NCBI GenBank assembly: GCA_015062525.1
Contig: SUUM01000003.1
Span: 88,012-152,011 of the forward strand
From: Alphaproteobacteria bacterium
Lineage (GTDB): Bacteria > Pseudomonadota > Alphaproteobacteria > Rs-D84
Length of the DNA: 64,000 nucleotides
Reading direction: 5' to 3'
Both the position numbers and the translations under genes were made by a program. The notes under the pieces are model-generated. The model had not been told where the DNA came from. It saw only the letters and a program-made list of their open reading frames with translations, and ran no database searches. Shown piece after piece: positions 26,086-34,057 of this stretch. How positions within the stretch are numbered: the stretch's first letter is position 1; each line of letters begins with the position of its first letter.

Positions 26086-27105
26086 TCAGAAATATTTTTC
26101 TATTCCTTGGCGGAACTGGTCGGTAAATATCGTTTTGAAATACGACCAATCGTTCTGCTCGTAAAATAATATCATACCTTTCTTATATTCTATCTCGTCC
26201 GCACTGCGATATGATAACGGACAATAGTCAGCAGCCAATAATAATGCATTTCCAACCGTACGTGCTGTGCGCTTGTTTCCGTCTTCAAACGGTTGGATAT
26301 ACGAAATCAGCAATACTGCGGCCAGCGCTTTTTCCAATGGATGCGCCAAACCATTTATCAAATCAACCATTTTTTCCAACGCTTCCATAATTTGTTGTCT
26401 GTTATCCAATGGCCGATAGTTTGTACCGATGATTCTGACACGTCTTTGGCGGATACCGTTTTCTATCTCAAGTTCCCCTGTTAGTAATCTGTGAATATGT
26501 TCTACCTTGGCAATTGTGATTTGTTCAAAGAAATCCGGCTGTTCAAAAATAAAATCCAGCGCAGCCTTGTGATTCAAAATCATTATGGCTTCGTCTTTCT
26601 TTTTACCTGCTGCTTCGGTTTTGTCCTTTATCAGGCGTTCTGTGTCCAACAGGGTATATGTATTACCTTCTATCTTGGATGATTTCCATGCAAATTCAAT
26701 TGTCAGACGTTCAATTTCTTTCTTTAATTCCGTTGGGGACAATTCTGCTTTATTTTGTCTGTATGTCTTATTTTGCGTGTCCAGTTCAGATAATTCCTTG
26801 GGGCTAAACAAATCATGCATCACATCCCAAATGTCAAAATTGAAGTATTCGTGTTTCAATATGCGCTTGTCTGGGTCAATTGCAAAGTAAGATTCTATAT
26901 CAATTGCGGGCGCGTATGTCGTTGCACGTGCCGAGCCGGATTTTACGACCATTCCACCCGATACCAGTGCATCAATATCACGTAAAACAGTGGCACGAGA
27001 ACTCTTTTCCGCCCATGCATTTGCCATATATTCAACGATTGCGGCACTGTTAGTATTAGGATGCTGTTTTATAAATTGTAATATAAAATCTTGTCTTTTT
27101 GTCAT
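26086..27105 (-). CDS. Fic-domain protein with N-terminal winged helix; catalytic His replaced
   Basis: The 339-residue protein has an N-terminal helix-turn-helix (residues 1-66; SRATVLRDIDALVSGGMV), a linker domain, then a Fic domain. The inhibitory motif SSKIEGN (142-148; S-x-x-x-E-G) places the autoinhibitory helix before the Fic core (class II). The Fic motif reads QPFEDGNKRTAR (271-282), where the canonical first residue is His. The His deprotonates the target hydroxyl in AMPylation, so activity is doubtful. It is divergent from metG, and three TGAGACGA-type sites lie in its promoter, suggesting autoregulation. Confidence 0.88.
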   Translation of the reverse strand: MTKRQDFILQFIKQHPNTNSAAIVEYMANAWAEKSSRATVLRDIDALVSGGMVVKSGSARATTYAPAIDIESYFAIDPDKRILKHEYFNFDIWDVMHDLFSPKELSELDTQNKTYRQNKAELSPTELKKEIERLTIEFAWKSSKIEGNTYTLLDTERLIKDKTEAAGKKKDEAIMILNHKAALDFIFEQPDFFEQITIAKVEHIHRLLTGELEIENGIRQRRVRIIGTNYRPLDNRQQIMEALEKMVDLINGLAHPLEKALAAVLLISYIQPFEDGNKRTARTVGNALLLAADYCPLSYRSADEIEYKKGMILFYEQNDWSYFKTIFTDQFRQGIEKYF

Positions 27106-27107
27106 AA

Positions 27108-27172
27108 TCGTCTCACTTTTATATCAGAATCGTATCATTTTTTGAGACGATTTGCAATATTTTTTGAGACGA
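27108..27172. promoter_or_regulatory. Putative operator sites upstream of fic
   Basis: TCGTCTCA (27108-27115) is the inverse of two direct copies of TGAGACGA (27143-27150 and 27165-27172), each in a longer TTTTTTGAGACGATTTG context and 22 bp apart (two helical turns). Candidate binding sites for the winged helix of the Fic protein. Confidence 0.6.
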
Positions 27173-27211
27173 TTTGTCAGCCCCCCAACAAAATCGACGA
27201 CATTATAAATA

Positions 27212-27239
27212 TTGATTTCTGCAAAATATGCTCTATAAT
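27212..27239 (+). promoter_or_regulatory. metG promoter
   Basis: TTGATT (27212-27217), 16-bp spacer, TATAAT (27234-27239); predicted start at 27246, which is the first base of the leader ORF. Confidence 0.65.
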
Positions 27240-27245
27240 ATGCCC

Positions 27246-27263
27246 ATGCGAATGTACAATTAA
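27246..27263 (+). CDS. Leader peptide MRMYN upstream of metG
   Basis: ATG CGA ATG TAC AAT TAA: five residues, two of them Met. It begins where transcription is predicted to start, so it would be translated from a leaderless RNA. A terminator/antiterminator pair and metG follow. The interpretation as an attenuation leader sensing charged Met-tRNA is inference from position and codons. An upstream in-frame ATG (27240) would add Met-Pro but precedes the predicted start site. Confidence 0.5.
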   Translation: MRMYN

Positions 27264-27277
27264 TCTTTACAAAGCAA

Positions 27278-27320
27278 CAACGGGAATCATTTGGACGCCC
27301 CCGTTGGCGTCTGTTTTTTT
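27278..27320 (+). terminator. metG attenuator (terminator with competing antiterminator)
   Basis: Terminator GACGCC (27294-27299), loop, GGCGTC (27306-27311), then TG and seven T. Its loop CCCGTTG (27300-27306) is fully complementary to CAACGGG (27278-27284), which gives a mutually exclusive 7-bp antiterminator. Confidence 0.75.
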
Positions 27321-27339
27321 ATCAAAGGGGCATATAAAC

Positions 27340-29334
27340 ATGGCAAAAAAATATTTAATTACATCTGCTTTACCGTATGTAAATGGTGAATTGCACCTGG
27401 GACATTTGATTGGTTGTTGGTTGCCATCGGATGTATATGCGCGTTTTTGCCGTGCGCGTGGTCGCGATGTTTTATACGTCTGCGGGGCCGATGAACATGG
27501 CACGCCCGCTGTTGTTGGCGCGGCGGCGGAAAATATGCCGATTATCGAATATAATAATAAATACTATGAAAAACACCTGCGTGCGGTTCGTGATTTTAAT
27601 TTATCGTTTGACCTGTACGGTCGCACGCATACCGAAAAGCAGGAAAAACTGATACACGAATTATTTTCACGTCTGGACGAATTGGGTTTAATCGAAGAAC
27701 GCGAAACGATTCAGCCATTTTCGGTCGATGACAATATGTTCCTGGCGGACCGCCAGTTGGTTGGAACATGTCCAAAATGCGGTTTTGACGGCGCGCGCGG
27801 CGACCAATGTGATAAATGCAGTGCCACCTACGAAGCGACCGAACTATTAAACCCACGCAGTACAATTTCAGGCAGTGATAAAATAGAAATGCGCCCGACC
27901 AAGAATTTATTCTTTCTTGCATCGCGGGTCGAAGACACTTGGAAACAATGGTTGTCTGAACATGCGCCAAAATGGTCGCGTTCTGCGGCGGCGATTGCGC
28001 GCGGTTGGGCGAACGAAGGTTTGCGTGACACATCTATAACGCGCGACCTGCCGTGGGGGATACCTGTGAACAAACCCGGGTACGAGAACAAGGTTTTCTA
28101 TGTCTGGTTTGATGCGCCCTGGGGGTACGTTTCAATATCCCAGGCGGCAAATGAAAACTGGGCAGATTGGTGGAAAAATCCGGACACGCACTATGCGCAA
28201 TTTATGGGCAAAGACAACGTGAAATTCCACGCGGTCTTTTTCCCAGAACAGCAACTTGCCATGGATGATAACTGGAAAACTGTTGATGTGTTAAAGGGCA
28301 TGAATTTCCTGAACTTCGAAGGGGGCAAATTCTCGAAGTCGCAAAAACGCGGCATTTTCCTTGATTCGGCTATATCGGTTGCACCGGCGGACTATTGGCG
28401 TTATGCGCTGTTGGCAAACGCGCCCGAAACGGATGATAATGATTTCACAATTGCGCGCTTTGCGGACGTTGTGAACAAAGACTTGAATGGAATGCTGGGG
28501 AATTTTGTGTCGCGCGTCTGCAAATTAACGAACAAGAATTTTGGTTCCAAAATTCCAATGCGCAATGCGCAATGCGCAAAGAGCAATGATTTAGAATCGC
28601 AAATTAATGAAAAATTGGTGGAATTAACATCAAGCCTGGACGCGTGCGAATTCCGTGCGGCGATTGCGGCCTTGCGTGGCCTGTATGCAATTGGTAATGA
28701 ATATATGACCAAAATGGAACCATGGGCATTGGTAAAAAATGGTGATATGGTCGCGGCGGGTGCGGTTTTGAATGAATGTTTTCAGTTAATTGACCTGTAT
28801 GCACGTGTATCGTCCCCATTTATTCCAACGGCGGCGGAAAAAATGCGCGCGATTTTCGCAGACTCACACGAATTAACATGGCCAACCCAATACGAACATC
28901 GCGTTAAAGACGGCGCGGAATTTAGTGTGCCAGAAAACTTGTTCAATCGCATTGATGATGAAACGGTTGCGATGTTGACTGAAAAGTATGCCCCGAAACA
29001 GGATGAAAACATCCCAACCCCAATTGTTGCGGAAATTGTGGACGTAAAAAATCATGACACGCGCGATGATTTACATATCTTGACGGTAAATACAGGTGCG
29101 GATATGGTCCAGATTGTATGTGGTGCGCCAAATGTGCGCGTGGGGCTGCGTGGTGTGTTGGCACCGGTTGGGGCAAAACTGCCGGGCATGAAAAAGCCAA
29201 TGGCACAAAGAACGGTTGCAGGCGTTGAATCTTATGGTATGATGTGCAGTCCCGCCGAACTGGGCATTGGCACCGATGAAAAAAAAATAATTGAATTAGG
29301 TTCTGATTATACAATCGGTTCAGAATATAAATAA
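27340..29334 (+). CDS. metG: Methionyl-tRNA synthetase
   Basis: The 664-residue class I enzyme charges tRNA-Met. HIGH is HLGH (19-22), the zinc site is CPKCGFDGARGDQCDKC (about 144-160), KMSKS is FSKSQKRG (about 333-340). The last 110 residues are a Trbp111-type tRNA-binding domain (PTPIVAEIVDV to GVESYGMMCSPAELGIG). Start ATG 27340 has AAAGGGG; the open frame back to 27091 crosses the attenuator and is rejected. A dispersed repeat is inserted in frame near residues 407-418 (MRNAQCAKSND). Confidence 0.95.
   Translation: MAKKYLITSALPYVNGELHLGHLIGCWLPSDVYARFCRARGRDVLYVCGADEHGTPAVVGAAAENMPIIEYNNKYYEKHLRAVRDFNLSFDLYGRTHTEKQEKLIHELFSRLDELGLIEERETIQPFSVDDNMFLADRQLVGTCPKCGFDGARGDQCDKCSATYEATELLNPRSTISGSDKIEMRPTKNLFFLASRVEDTWKQWLSEHAPKWSRSAAAIARGWANEGLRDTSITRDLPWGIPVNKPGYENKVFYVWFDAPWGYVSISQAANENWADWWKNPDTHYAQFMGKDNVKFHAVFFPEQQLAMDDNWKTVDVLKGMNFLNFEGGKFSKSQKRGIFLDSAISVAPADYWRYALLANAPETDDNDFTIARFADVVNKDLNGMLGNFVSRVCKLTNKNFGSKIPMRNAQCAKSNDLESQINEKLVELTSSLDACEFRAAIAALRGLYAIGNEYMTKMEPWALVKNGDMVAAGAVLNECFQLIDLYARVSSPFIPTAAEKMRAIFADSHELTWPTQYEHRVKDGAEFSVPENLFNRIDDETVAMLTEKYAPKQDENIPTPIVAEIVDVKNHDTRDDLHILTVNTGADMVQIVCGAPNVRVGLRGVLAPVGAKLPGMKKPMAQRTVAGVESYGMMCSPAELGIGTDEKKIIELGSDYTIGSEYK
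28559..28589 (+). repeat. Dispersed repeat inside metG coding sequence
   Basis: TGCGCAATGCGCAATGCGCA followed by AAGAGCAATGA. It shares GCGCAAAGAGCAAT with intergenic copies at 8411 and 19499 and keeps the reading frame. Confidence 0.6.
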
Positions 29335-29335
29335 A

Positions 29336-29875
29336 ATGTCAGACATGCGTCTTGTTTTATTGTCCTGTTGTGCGCCATGTTCGGCCGGTGCGATTAAGCA
29401 GTTGGCGGACGGCGCTGTGCCGGGCATATCAGACTTTATCGTTTTATTCTATAATCCAAATATTTTCCCAGAATCAGAATACACCAAACGTATGCAAGAA
29501 CAGATTAAGTATTGTGAAACACTGGGTGTTAAATACGCGGTTCTGGAATACGACCACGATGCATGGCGTGATGCCGTACGTGGGTTCGAGGCCGCGCCCG
29601 AACGTGGCGCGCGTTGCAGTTTATGTTTTGAATACAGATTTCGTCGCGCAGAAAAATTTGCACGCGAAAACGGATATAATGCGATTGCAAGTGTTCTGGG
29701 TGTGTCCCGCCACAAGGACCAGCATCAGGTTGACCGTGCCGCCACATCAGCATGCCCAGATTTTGAATATCTTCCAATCCGGTGGGATGAAAATTTGCGT
29801 GTTCAAATAAACCGTTATTCTGATTTTTACCGCCAAAATTATTGCGGTTGCGAATTCAGTATTCGCAAAGTATAA
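29336..29875 (+). CDS. queH: Epoxyqueuosine reductase QueH
   Basis: The 179-residue protein matches QueH (formerly DUF208), which makes the last step to queuosine in tRNA. Conserved Cys are in place: the N-terminal LLSCCAPCSAG, the middle RCSLCFEYRFRRA and the C-terminal NYCGCEFS, ligands for a 4Fe-4S cluster and a second metal site. HKDQHQVD is a family motif. It follows metG by one base and is likely in its operon. Confidence 0.92.
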   Translation: MSDMRLVLLSCCAPCSAGAIKQLADGAVPGISDFIVLFYNPNIFPESEYTKRMQEQIKYCETLGVKYAVLEYDHDAWRDAVRGFEAAPERGARCSLCFEYRFRRAEKFARENGYNAIASVLGVSRHKDQHQVDRAATSACPDFEYLPIRWDENLRVQINRYSDFYRQNYCGCEFSIRKV

Positions 29876-29905
29876 TACGCCTGTGATTTAACCAAGGGAC
29901 AATAA

Positions 29906-30781
29906 ATGTCATCAATTTTTGTATTCCCGGGCCAGGGCGCGCAAAGTGTCGGCATGGGGCATGATTTATATGAAAATAATGCGGACGCGCGCGCGGTGTT
30001 TGACACAGTGGACGCGGCGTTGGGTGAAAAACTGTCGGACGTAATCTTTAACGGTCCGGCCGATACTTTAACATTGACTGCAAATGTCCAGCCTGCGATT
30101 ATGGCGACATCAATTGCGATGATGCGCGCGGCGGGTGCAACGGTTCCAGAATATGTGGCGGGTCATTCCCTGGGCGAATATACCGCATTGTGTGCGGCGG
30201 GCGCGCTGTCTGTGGGTGACGCGGCAAAATTGCTGCGCGCACGTGGGAACGCTATGCAGAATGCGGCGCCGGCGGGAACGGGGCTGACGGCGGTTATTAT
30301 GGGCATGGAAATAGAAGCGTTGCAAAAAATTTGTGAAACTGCGGGTTGCGATGTTGCCAACGACAATTCCCCGGGCCAGGTTGTAATTTCCGGTACGCGC
30401 GAATCTGTGGAAACGGCGATGGAAATGGCCAAGGGGCAGGGCGCAAAACGTGCCATGCCATTGGCGTTGTCTGTCCCGGTTCATTGTCGTGTGCAATTGC
30501 CCGCCGCTGACGTTATGCGCACCGCCTTGGATTCGGTTGAATTTAAAAAGCCAATTGTTCCAATTATATTGAATAAAACATGCGCGCCAACAACGGACAT
30601 TGATGAAATCAAAGATGCGCTGGTCTATCAGATGACCCACGGTGTGCGTTGGCGCGAAAGTGTGCTGAATATGGCGGATTTGGGAATTACAGAAATGATC
30701 GAGGTTGGACCCGGTTCCGTTTTAACGGGCCTGTGTTCCCGTATCACAGATAAAATAACCGCAAAGAAATTGGAGATATAA
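29906..30781 (+). CDS. fabD: Malonyl CoA-acyl carrier protein transacylase
   Basis: The 291-residue enzyme loads malonyl on acyl carrier protein. It begins with FPGQGAQSVGMG; the nucleophile Ser88 is in AGHSLGEYTAL, and the His of VPVHC completes the dyad. EVGPGSVLTGLC is the C-terminal family motif. fabG starts one base later; acpP and fabF do not follow. Confidence 0.96.
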   Translation: MSSIFVFPGQGAQSVGMGHDLYENNADARAVFDTVDAALGEKLSDVIFNGPADTLTLTANVQPAIMATSIAMMRAAGATVPEYVAGHSLGEYTALCAAGALSVGDAAKLLRARGNAMQNAAPAGTGLTAVIMGMEIEALQKICETAGCDVANDNSPGQVVISGTRESVETAMEMAKGQGAKRAMPLALSVPVHCRVQLPAADVMRTALDSVEFKKPIVPIILNKTCAPTTDIDEIKDALVYQMTHGVRWRESVLNMADLGITEMIEVGPGSVLTGLCSRITDKITAKKLEI

Positions 30782-30782
30782 G

Positions 30783-31511
30783 ATGTTTGATTTATCAGGC
30801 AAAGTTGCATTAATCACAGGCGCAACCGGCGGTATCGGTGGCGCAATCGCGCGTAAAATGAAGGATGCCGGCGCAACGGTTGTTGTATCGGGCCGCAATG
30901 TCACCAAATTGGATGCGGAATTTGATGATGAATACATTAAAATTCCATGCGACCTGGCGGCGGACGGTGGCGCGGTTGAATTGGTTATGAACACAATTGA
31001 ACGGGCGGGCAAAATCGATATTTTGATTAATAATGCGGGCATCACACGCGACACCTTGTTAATGCGCATGACCGACGATCAGTTTGACGAAGTTATCAAC
31101 ACCAACCTGCGTTCTTGTTTCAAGATGTGCCGTGCGGCAATCATGCCAATGATGAAGAATCGCTTTGGTCGTATTATAAATATGGCATCAATCATCGGCA
31201 CCATCGGTGGCCCAGGCCAGGCAAACTATGCCGCATCCAAGGGTGGCATGATTGCCATGACAAAATCCATCGCTGCCGAGGTTGCGTCCCGTGGAATCAC
31301 CGCCAACGCGATTGCACCGGGCTTTATCAAAACACCAATGACGGATGTTCTGCCTGATGAATTAAAGAAAACATATCTGGCGCAAATTCCGGCGGGTCGT
31401 TTTGGCGAACCAGATGACATTGCGAACGCGTGTGTGTTCTTGGCGTCTGATGAGGCGTCATACATCAACGGCCAAACCCTGCATGTAAATGGGGGGATGG
31501 GAAGATTCTAA
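30783..31511 (+). CDS. fabG: 3-oxoacyl-ACP reductase
   Basis: The 242-residue short-chain dehydrogenase reduces beta-ketoacyl-ACP with NADPH. The cofactor loop is ALITGATGGIGGAIARKM, INNAGITRD stabilises the fold, and the catalytic Ser/Tyr/Lys lie in INMASIIG and YAASKGGMIAMTKSIA. The C-terminal NGQTLHVNGGMGRF is typical. It ends at the first copy of a 29-bp palindromic repeat. Confidence 0.96.
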   Translation: MFDLSGKVALITGATGGIGGAIARKMKDAGATVVVSGRNVTKLDAEFDDEYIKIPCDLAADGGAVELVMNTIERAGKIDILINNAGITRDTLLMRMTDDQFDEVINTNLRSCFKMCRAAIMPMMKNRFGRIINMASIIGTIGGPGQANYAASKGGMIAMTKSIAAEVASRGITANAIAPGFIKTPMTDVLPDELKKTYLAQIPAGRFGEPDDIANACVFLASDEASYINGQTLHVNGGMGRF

Positions 31512-31536
31512 AACGCAACGCGTTTTAGAATCAAAA
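31508..31536. repeat. 29-bp direct repeat, copy 1
   Basis: CTAAAACGC-AAC-GCGTTTTAG plus AATCAAAA; contains a 9-bp-arm palindrome and overlaps the fabG stop codon. Could act as a weak terminator. Confidence 0.75.
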
Positions 31537-31660
31537 TTGCCCTGGCAATTTTAAAGCCACGGATGAGCGGAACGCGAACGCAGTGGCGTGTCATTCCGAC
31601 GCAGGTCGGAATCCAGGTAAATAGGTTGCGACGCAGTCGCCCAAAATGATATGTACCATA
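31533..31660. repeat. Cluster of palindromes between fabG and mnmG
   Basis: AAAATTGCC-CT-GGCAATTTT, ATTCCGAC-GCAG-GTCGGAAT and GCGAC-GCA-GTCGC lie in a row. No coding region is supported. Confidence 0.65.
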
Positions 31661-31662
31661 AG

Positions 31663-31691
31663 CTAAAACGCAACGCGTTTTAGAATCAAAA
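31663..31691. repeat. 29-bp direct repeat, copy 2
   Basis: Identical to 31508-31536; ends about 10 bp before the mnmG start. Confidence 0.75.
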
Positions 31692-31702
31692 CGAATAAAA
31701 AA

Positions 31703-33346
31703 ATGCAAGACTATGATGTAATCATTATCGGTGGTGGACATGCGGGCACGGAATCGGCCGCCGCGGCCGCCCGTCGTGGTGCGAAAACATTGTTGTTAAC
31801 CATGGCACAATCAGACCTGGGGGCATTGTCTTGCAACCCCAGTATTGGTGGCCCCGGCAAATCCCAGATTGTTGCCGAAATGGACGCGTTTGGTGGCGTT
31901 ATGCCGCGTGCCGCCGACCGCGCGGGTATTCATTGGCGCACATTGAATGCGACACATGGCGCGGCGACGCGTGCCTTGCGTGCACAAATCGACCGCGATT
32001 TATATCATAATGCGATTGTTGATATTTTGTCGGAATATAAAAATCTTGATGTTGTTTTTGAACCGGTTGAAAACGTCGATTTAGAAAACGCAATCGTTAA
32101 CAACAAATATCACGCGCGTGCAATTGTTTTAACGACGGGAACATTTTTGAATGGCACGGTTACCCGTGGTGCGGAAAAAATTCCGTCGGGTCGTTTGATG
32201 GACGATGGGACGTATCAGGACGCCGACAAAAACATATCAAATATTTTACAGAACGCGGGCTTTCGCATGTTGCGCCTTAAAACGGGCACACCTGCGCGCA
32301 TAAAACGCGATTCGATTGATTTTAGTGTCTGTGAAATTCAACCCGGCGACACACCACACGATTGGTTTTCCGACGGCGATGAAAATAATAATTATGACGC
32401 GGTTTGCTATATCACACATACAACCGAAACCACGCACCAGATTATTCGTGATAACATCAAAAACGCACCAATGTACAACGGCGACATACGTGGCACCGGC
32501 CCGCGCTATTGCCCGAGTTTAGAAGACAAGGTTATGCGTTTCCCCGAACACACATCCCATCATGTGTTCCTTGAACCCGAAGGCTATAACAGCGACCTTA
32601 TCTATCCCAACGGCATTTCCACCAGTTTTGGCGCCGACATCCAGGACATCTGGATTCGTTCAATCCCGGGTCTGGAAAATTGCGAAATTGCGCGTTATGG
32701 CTATGCGATTGAATACGATGCGATTGACGCGCGCGCCCTGAACGATAAATTGCAGGCTACGGACCACCCACACCTGTTCTTTGCGGGTCAAATCAACGGC
32801 ACATCCGGGTACGAAGAAGCGGCGGCCCAGGGCCTGGTTGCGGGGGCAAATGCCGCGGCATATGCGCTGAATCTGCCGTATTTGGAAATTGACCGCACAA
32901 ATTCAATGATTGGGGTACTGATTGACGACATAACAACATTGGGTGTGGATGAACCATATCGTATGTTCACATCGCGCGCGGAATATCGCCTGAAACTGCG
33001 GGCGGATAATGCGATTGCGCGCCTGGGAAAAATCGGTGTGGATTTGGGGTTAATTGACGCGGCGGCATACGAACAGAAATTGGCGGCACGCGCCGACCAA
33101 ATTGCCGAAAACGATAAATTTTATGCGGGCTATATCGCGCGTAATGAACGTGAAATTGCCGCCTATAAACGTGATGCGGCATTAAAGATTCCGTCTGATT
33201 TTGTGTATTCGGGCCTGCCGGGGCTGACCAATGAATTGGTTGAAAAATTAACGGCAACGCGCCCGGAAAATATTGCCGACCTGACGCGCATCCCGGGCAT
33301 GACCCCCGCCGGGATTATGGTTGTGCTGCGCAAAATCAAGGCATAA
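31703..33346 (+). CDS. mnmG: tRNA uridine-5-carboxymethylaminomethyl modification protein MnmG (GidA)
   Basis: The 547-residue FAD enzyme works with MnmE to modify wobble U34. The FAD loop is VIIIGGGHAGTESAAAAAR. SCNPSIGGPGKSQIVAEMDA, TGTFLNGTV, GTGPRYCPSLEDKVMRFPEHTSH (in pieces) and INGTSGYEEAAAQGL are diagnostic. It is about 70-80 residues shorter than typical MnmG, the loss being in the C-terminal helical part. It is not beside rsmG as in many genomes. Confidence 0.95.
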   Translation: MQDYDVIIIGGGHAGTESAAAAARRGAKTLLLTMAQSDLGALSCNPSIGGPGKSQIVAEMDAFGGVMPRAADRAGIHWRTLNATHGAATRALRAQIDRDLYHNAIVDILSEYKNLDVVFEPVENVDLENAIVNNKYHARAIVLTTGTFLNGTVTRGAEKIPSGRLMDDGTYQDADKNISNILQNAGFRMLRLKTGTPARIKRDSIDFSVCEIQPGDTPHDWFSDGDENNNYDAVCYITHTTETTHQIIRDNIKNAPMYNGDIRGTGPRYCPSLEDKVMRFPEHTSHHVFLEPEGYNSDLIYPNGISTSFGADIQDIWIRSIPGLENCEIARYGYAIEYDAIDARALNDKLQATDHPHLFFAGQINGTSGYEEAAAQGLVAGANAAAYALNLPYLEIDRTNSMIGVLIDDITTLGVDEPYRMFTSRAEYRLKLRADNAIARLGKIGVDLGLIDAAAYEQKLAARADQIAENDKFYAGYIARNEREIAAYKRDAALKIPSDFVYSGLPGLTNELVEKLTATRPENIADLTRIPGMTPAGIMVVLRKIKA

Positions 33347-33360
33347 AAATCACAGCCCTT

Positions 33361-33393
33361 TTTGTCATTCCCGCGCAGGCGGGAATAGGGTCT
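33361..33393. repeat. Left perfect 33-bp inverted repeat of the GIY-YIG unit
   Basis: TTTGTCATTCCCGCGCAGGC then GGGAATAGGGTCT; its exact reverse complement is at 33756-33788. The repeat is itself palindromic (ATTCCCGC/GCGGGAAT). Confidence 0.9.
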
Positions 33394-33427
33394 TGAAAAA
33401 ATTTGTGTGCCCCTGTACAATTTTGAT

Positions 33428-33757
33428 ATGAAAGATTATCACTTCTGGGTTTATATATTGTTTGATGAACGCGCCAAGGGCACTTATATTGGTATGACGA
33501 ATAATCTTGAACGGCGCATGTATGAACATAAAATGGGATTAGATGACGGTTATACCAAAGAACATAATATTCATAAATTGGGATATTTTGAATACTATAA
33601 ATATATCGACAATGCGATTGCGCGCGAAAAACAATTAAAGAAATGGAATCGGGCGTGGAAATATCGTCTGATTGAAACCATGAATCCAAATTGGATTGAT
33701 TTGGCCGACGATTTAGAGAAAAACATAGAGTTTTGGAAAAACAAAGAAACTGTTTAG
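33428..33757 (+). CDS. GIY-YIG nuclease superfamily protein
   Basis: The 109-residue protein consists of one GIY-YIG domain: WVYILFDERAKGTYIGMTNNLERRMYEHK, followed by the conserved EREKQLKKW-type segment (AIAREKQLKKWNRAWKYRLI) and an Asn (MNPNWIDL). It belongs to the small YhbQ/UvrC-like group whose substrates are unknown. ATG 33428 is preferred to GTG 33407. The unit is bounded by perfect 33-bp inverted repeats, the right one overlapping the stop codon, which suggests mobility (inference). Confidence 0.88.
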   Translation: MKDYHFWVYILFDERAKGTYIGMTNNLERRMYEHKMGLDDGYTKEHNIHKLGYFEYYKYIDNAIAREKQLKKWNRAWKYRLIETMNPNWIDLADDLEKNIEFWKNKETV

Positions 33758-33788
33758 ACCCTATTCCCGCCTGCGCGGGAATGACAAA
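33756..33788. repeat. Right perfect 33-bp inverted repeat of the GIY-YIG unit
   Basis: Exact reverse complement of 33361-33393; includes the last bases of the nuclease stop codon. Confidence 0.9.
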
Positions 33789-33870
33789 ATTCAGGAAAAC
33801 CAAGAATAACAATTTATATAAAAAACCACTGGAAATTATTCTGGGGATAGATTATAGTGCACTCACGATT

Positions 33871-33946
33871 GCCGGTGTAGCTCAGCTGGTAGAGCATCTC
33901 ATTCGTAATGAGGGGGTCGTAGGTTCAAGTCCTATCACCGGCACCA
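33871..33946 (+). tRNA. tRNA-Thr(CGT)
   Basis: A 76-nt cloverleaf: acceptor GCCGGTG/CACCGGC, D-arm GCTC...GAGC, anticodon loop TTCGTAA (anticodon CGT), T-arm GTAGG-TTCAAGT-CCTAT, discriminator A and encoded CCA. It reads ACG codons. A TATAGT at 33853-33858 is a plausible -10; a short CCCGC/GCGGG hairpin with T9 follows. Confidence 0.95.
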
Positions 33947-33953
33947 CTTATCA

Positions 33954-33978
33954 ATCCCGCCCCGCGGGATTTTTTTTT
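33954..33978 (+). terminator. tRNA-Thr terminator
   Basis: ATCCCGC / GCGGGAT hairpin with short loop followed by T8. Confidence 0.7.
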
Positions 33979-34057
33979 GTTATCTTTCAACTTTATGTTT
34001 TACTTTCATATATTTGTTGCTATAGTAGACACATACCAAAATGAAAGGATGGAAAAA

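Noticed and set aside
25726-26149. Minus-strand frames giving VIGLEPTT-like and CGAFVS-like peptides
   Set aside because: These are translations of the tRNA-Val region and of the 85-bp tandem duplication, a known artefact type; the two frames repeat each other.
27091-27339. Longer metG start
   Set aside because: It would translate through the promoter, leader ORF and terminator; MAKKYLITSALPYVNGELHLGH is the family N-terminus.
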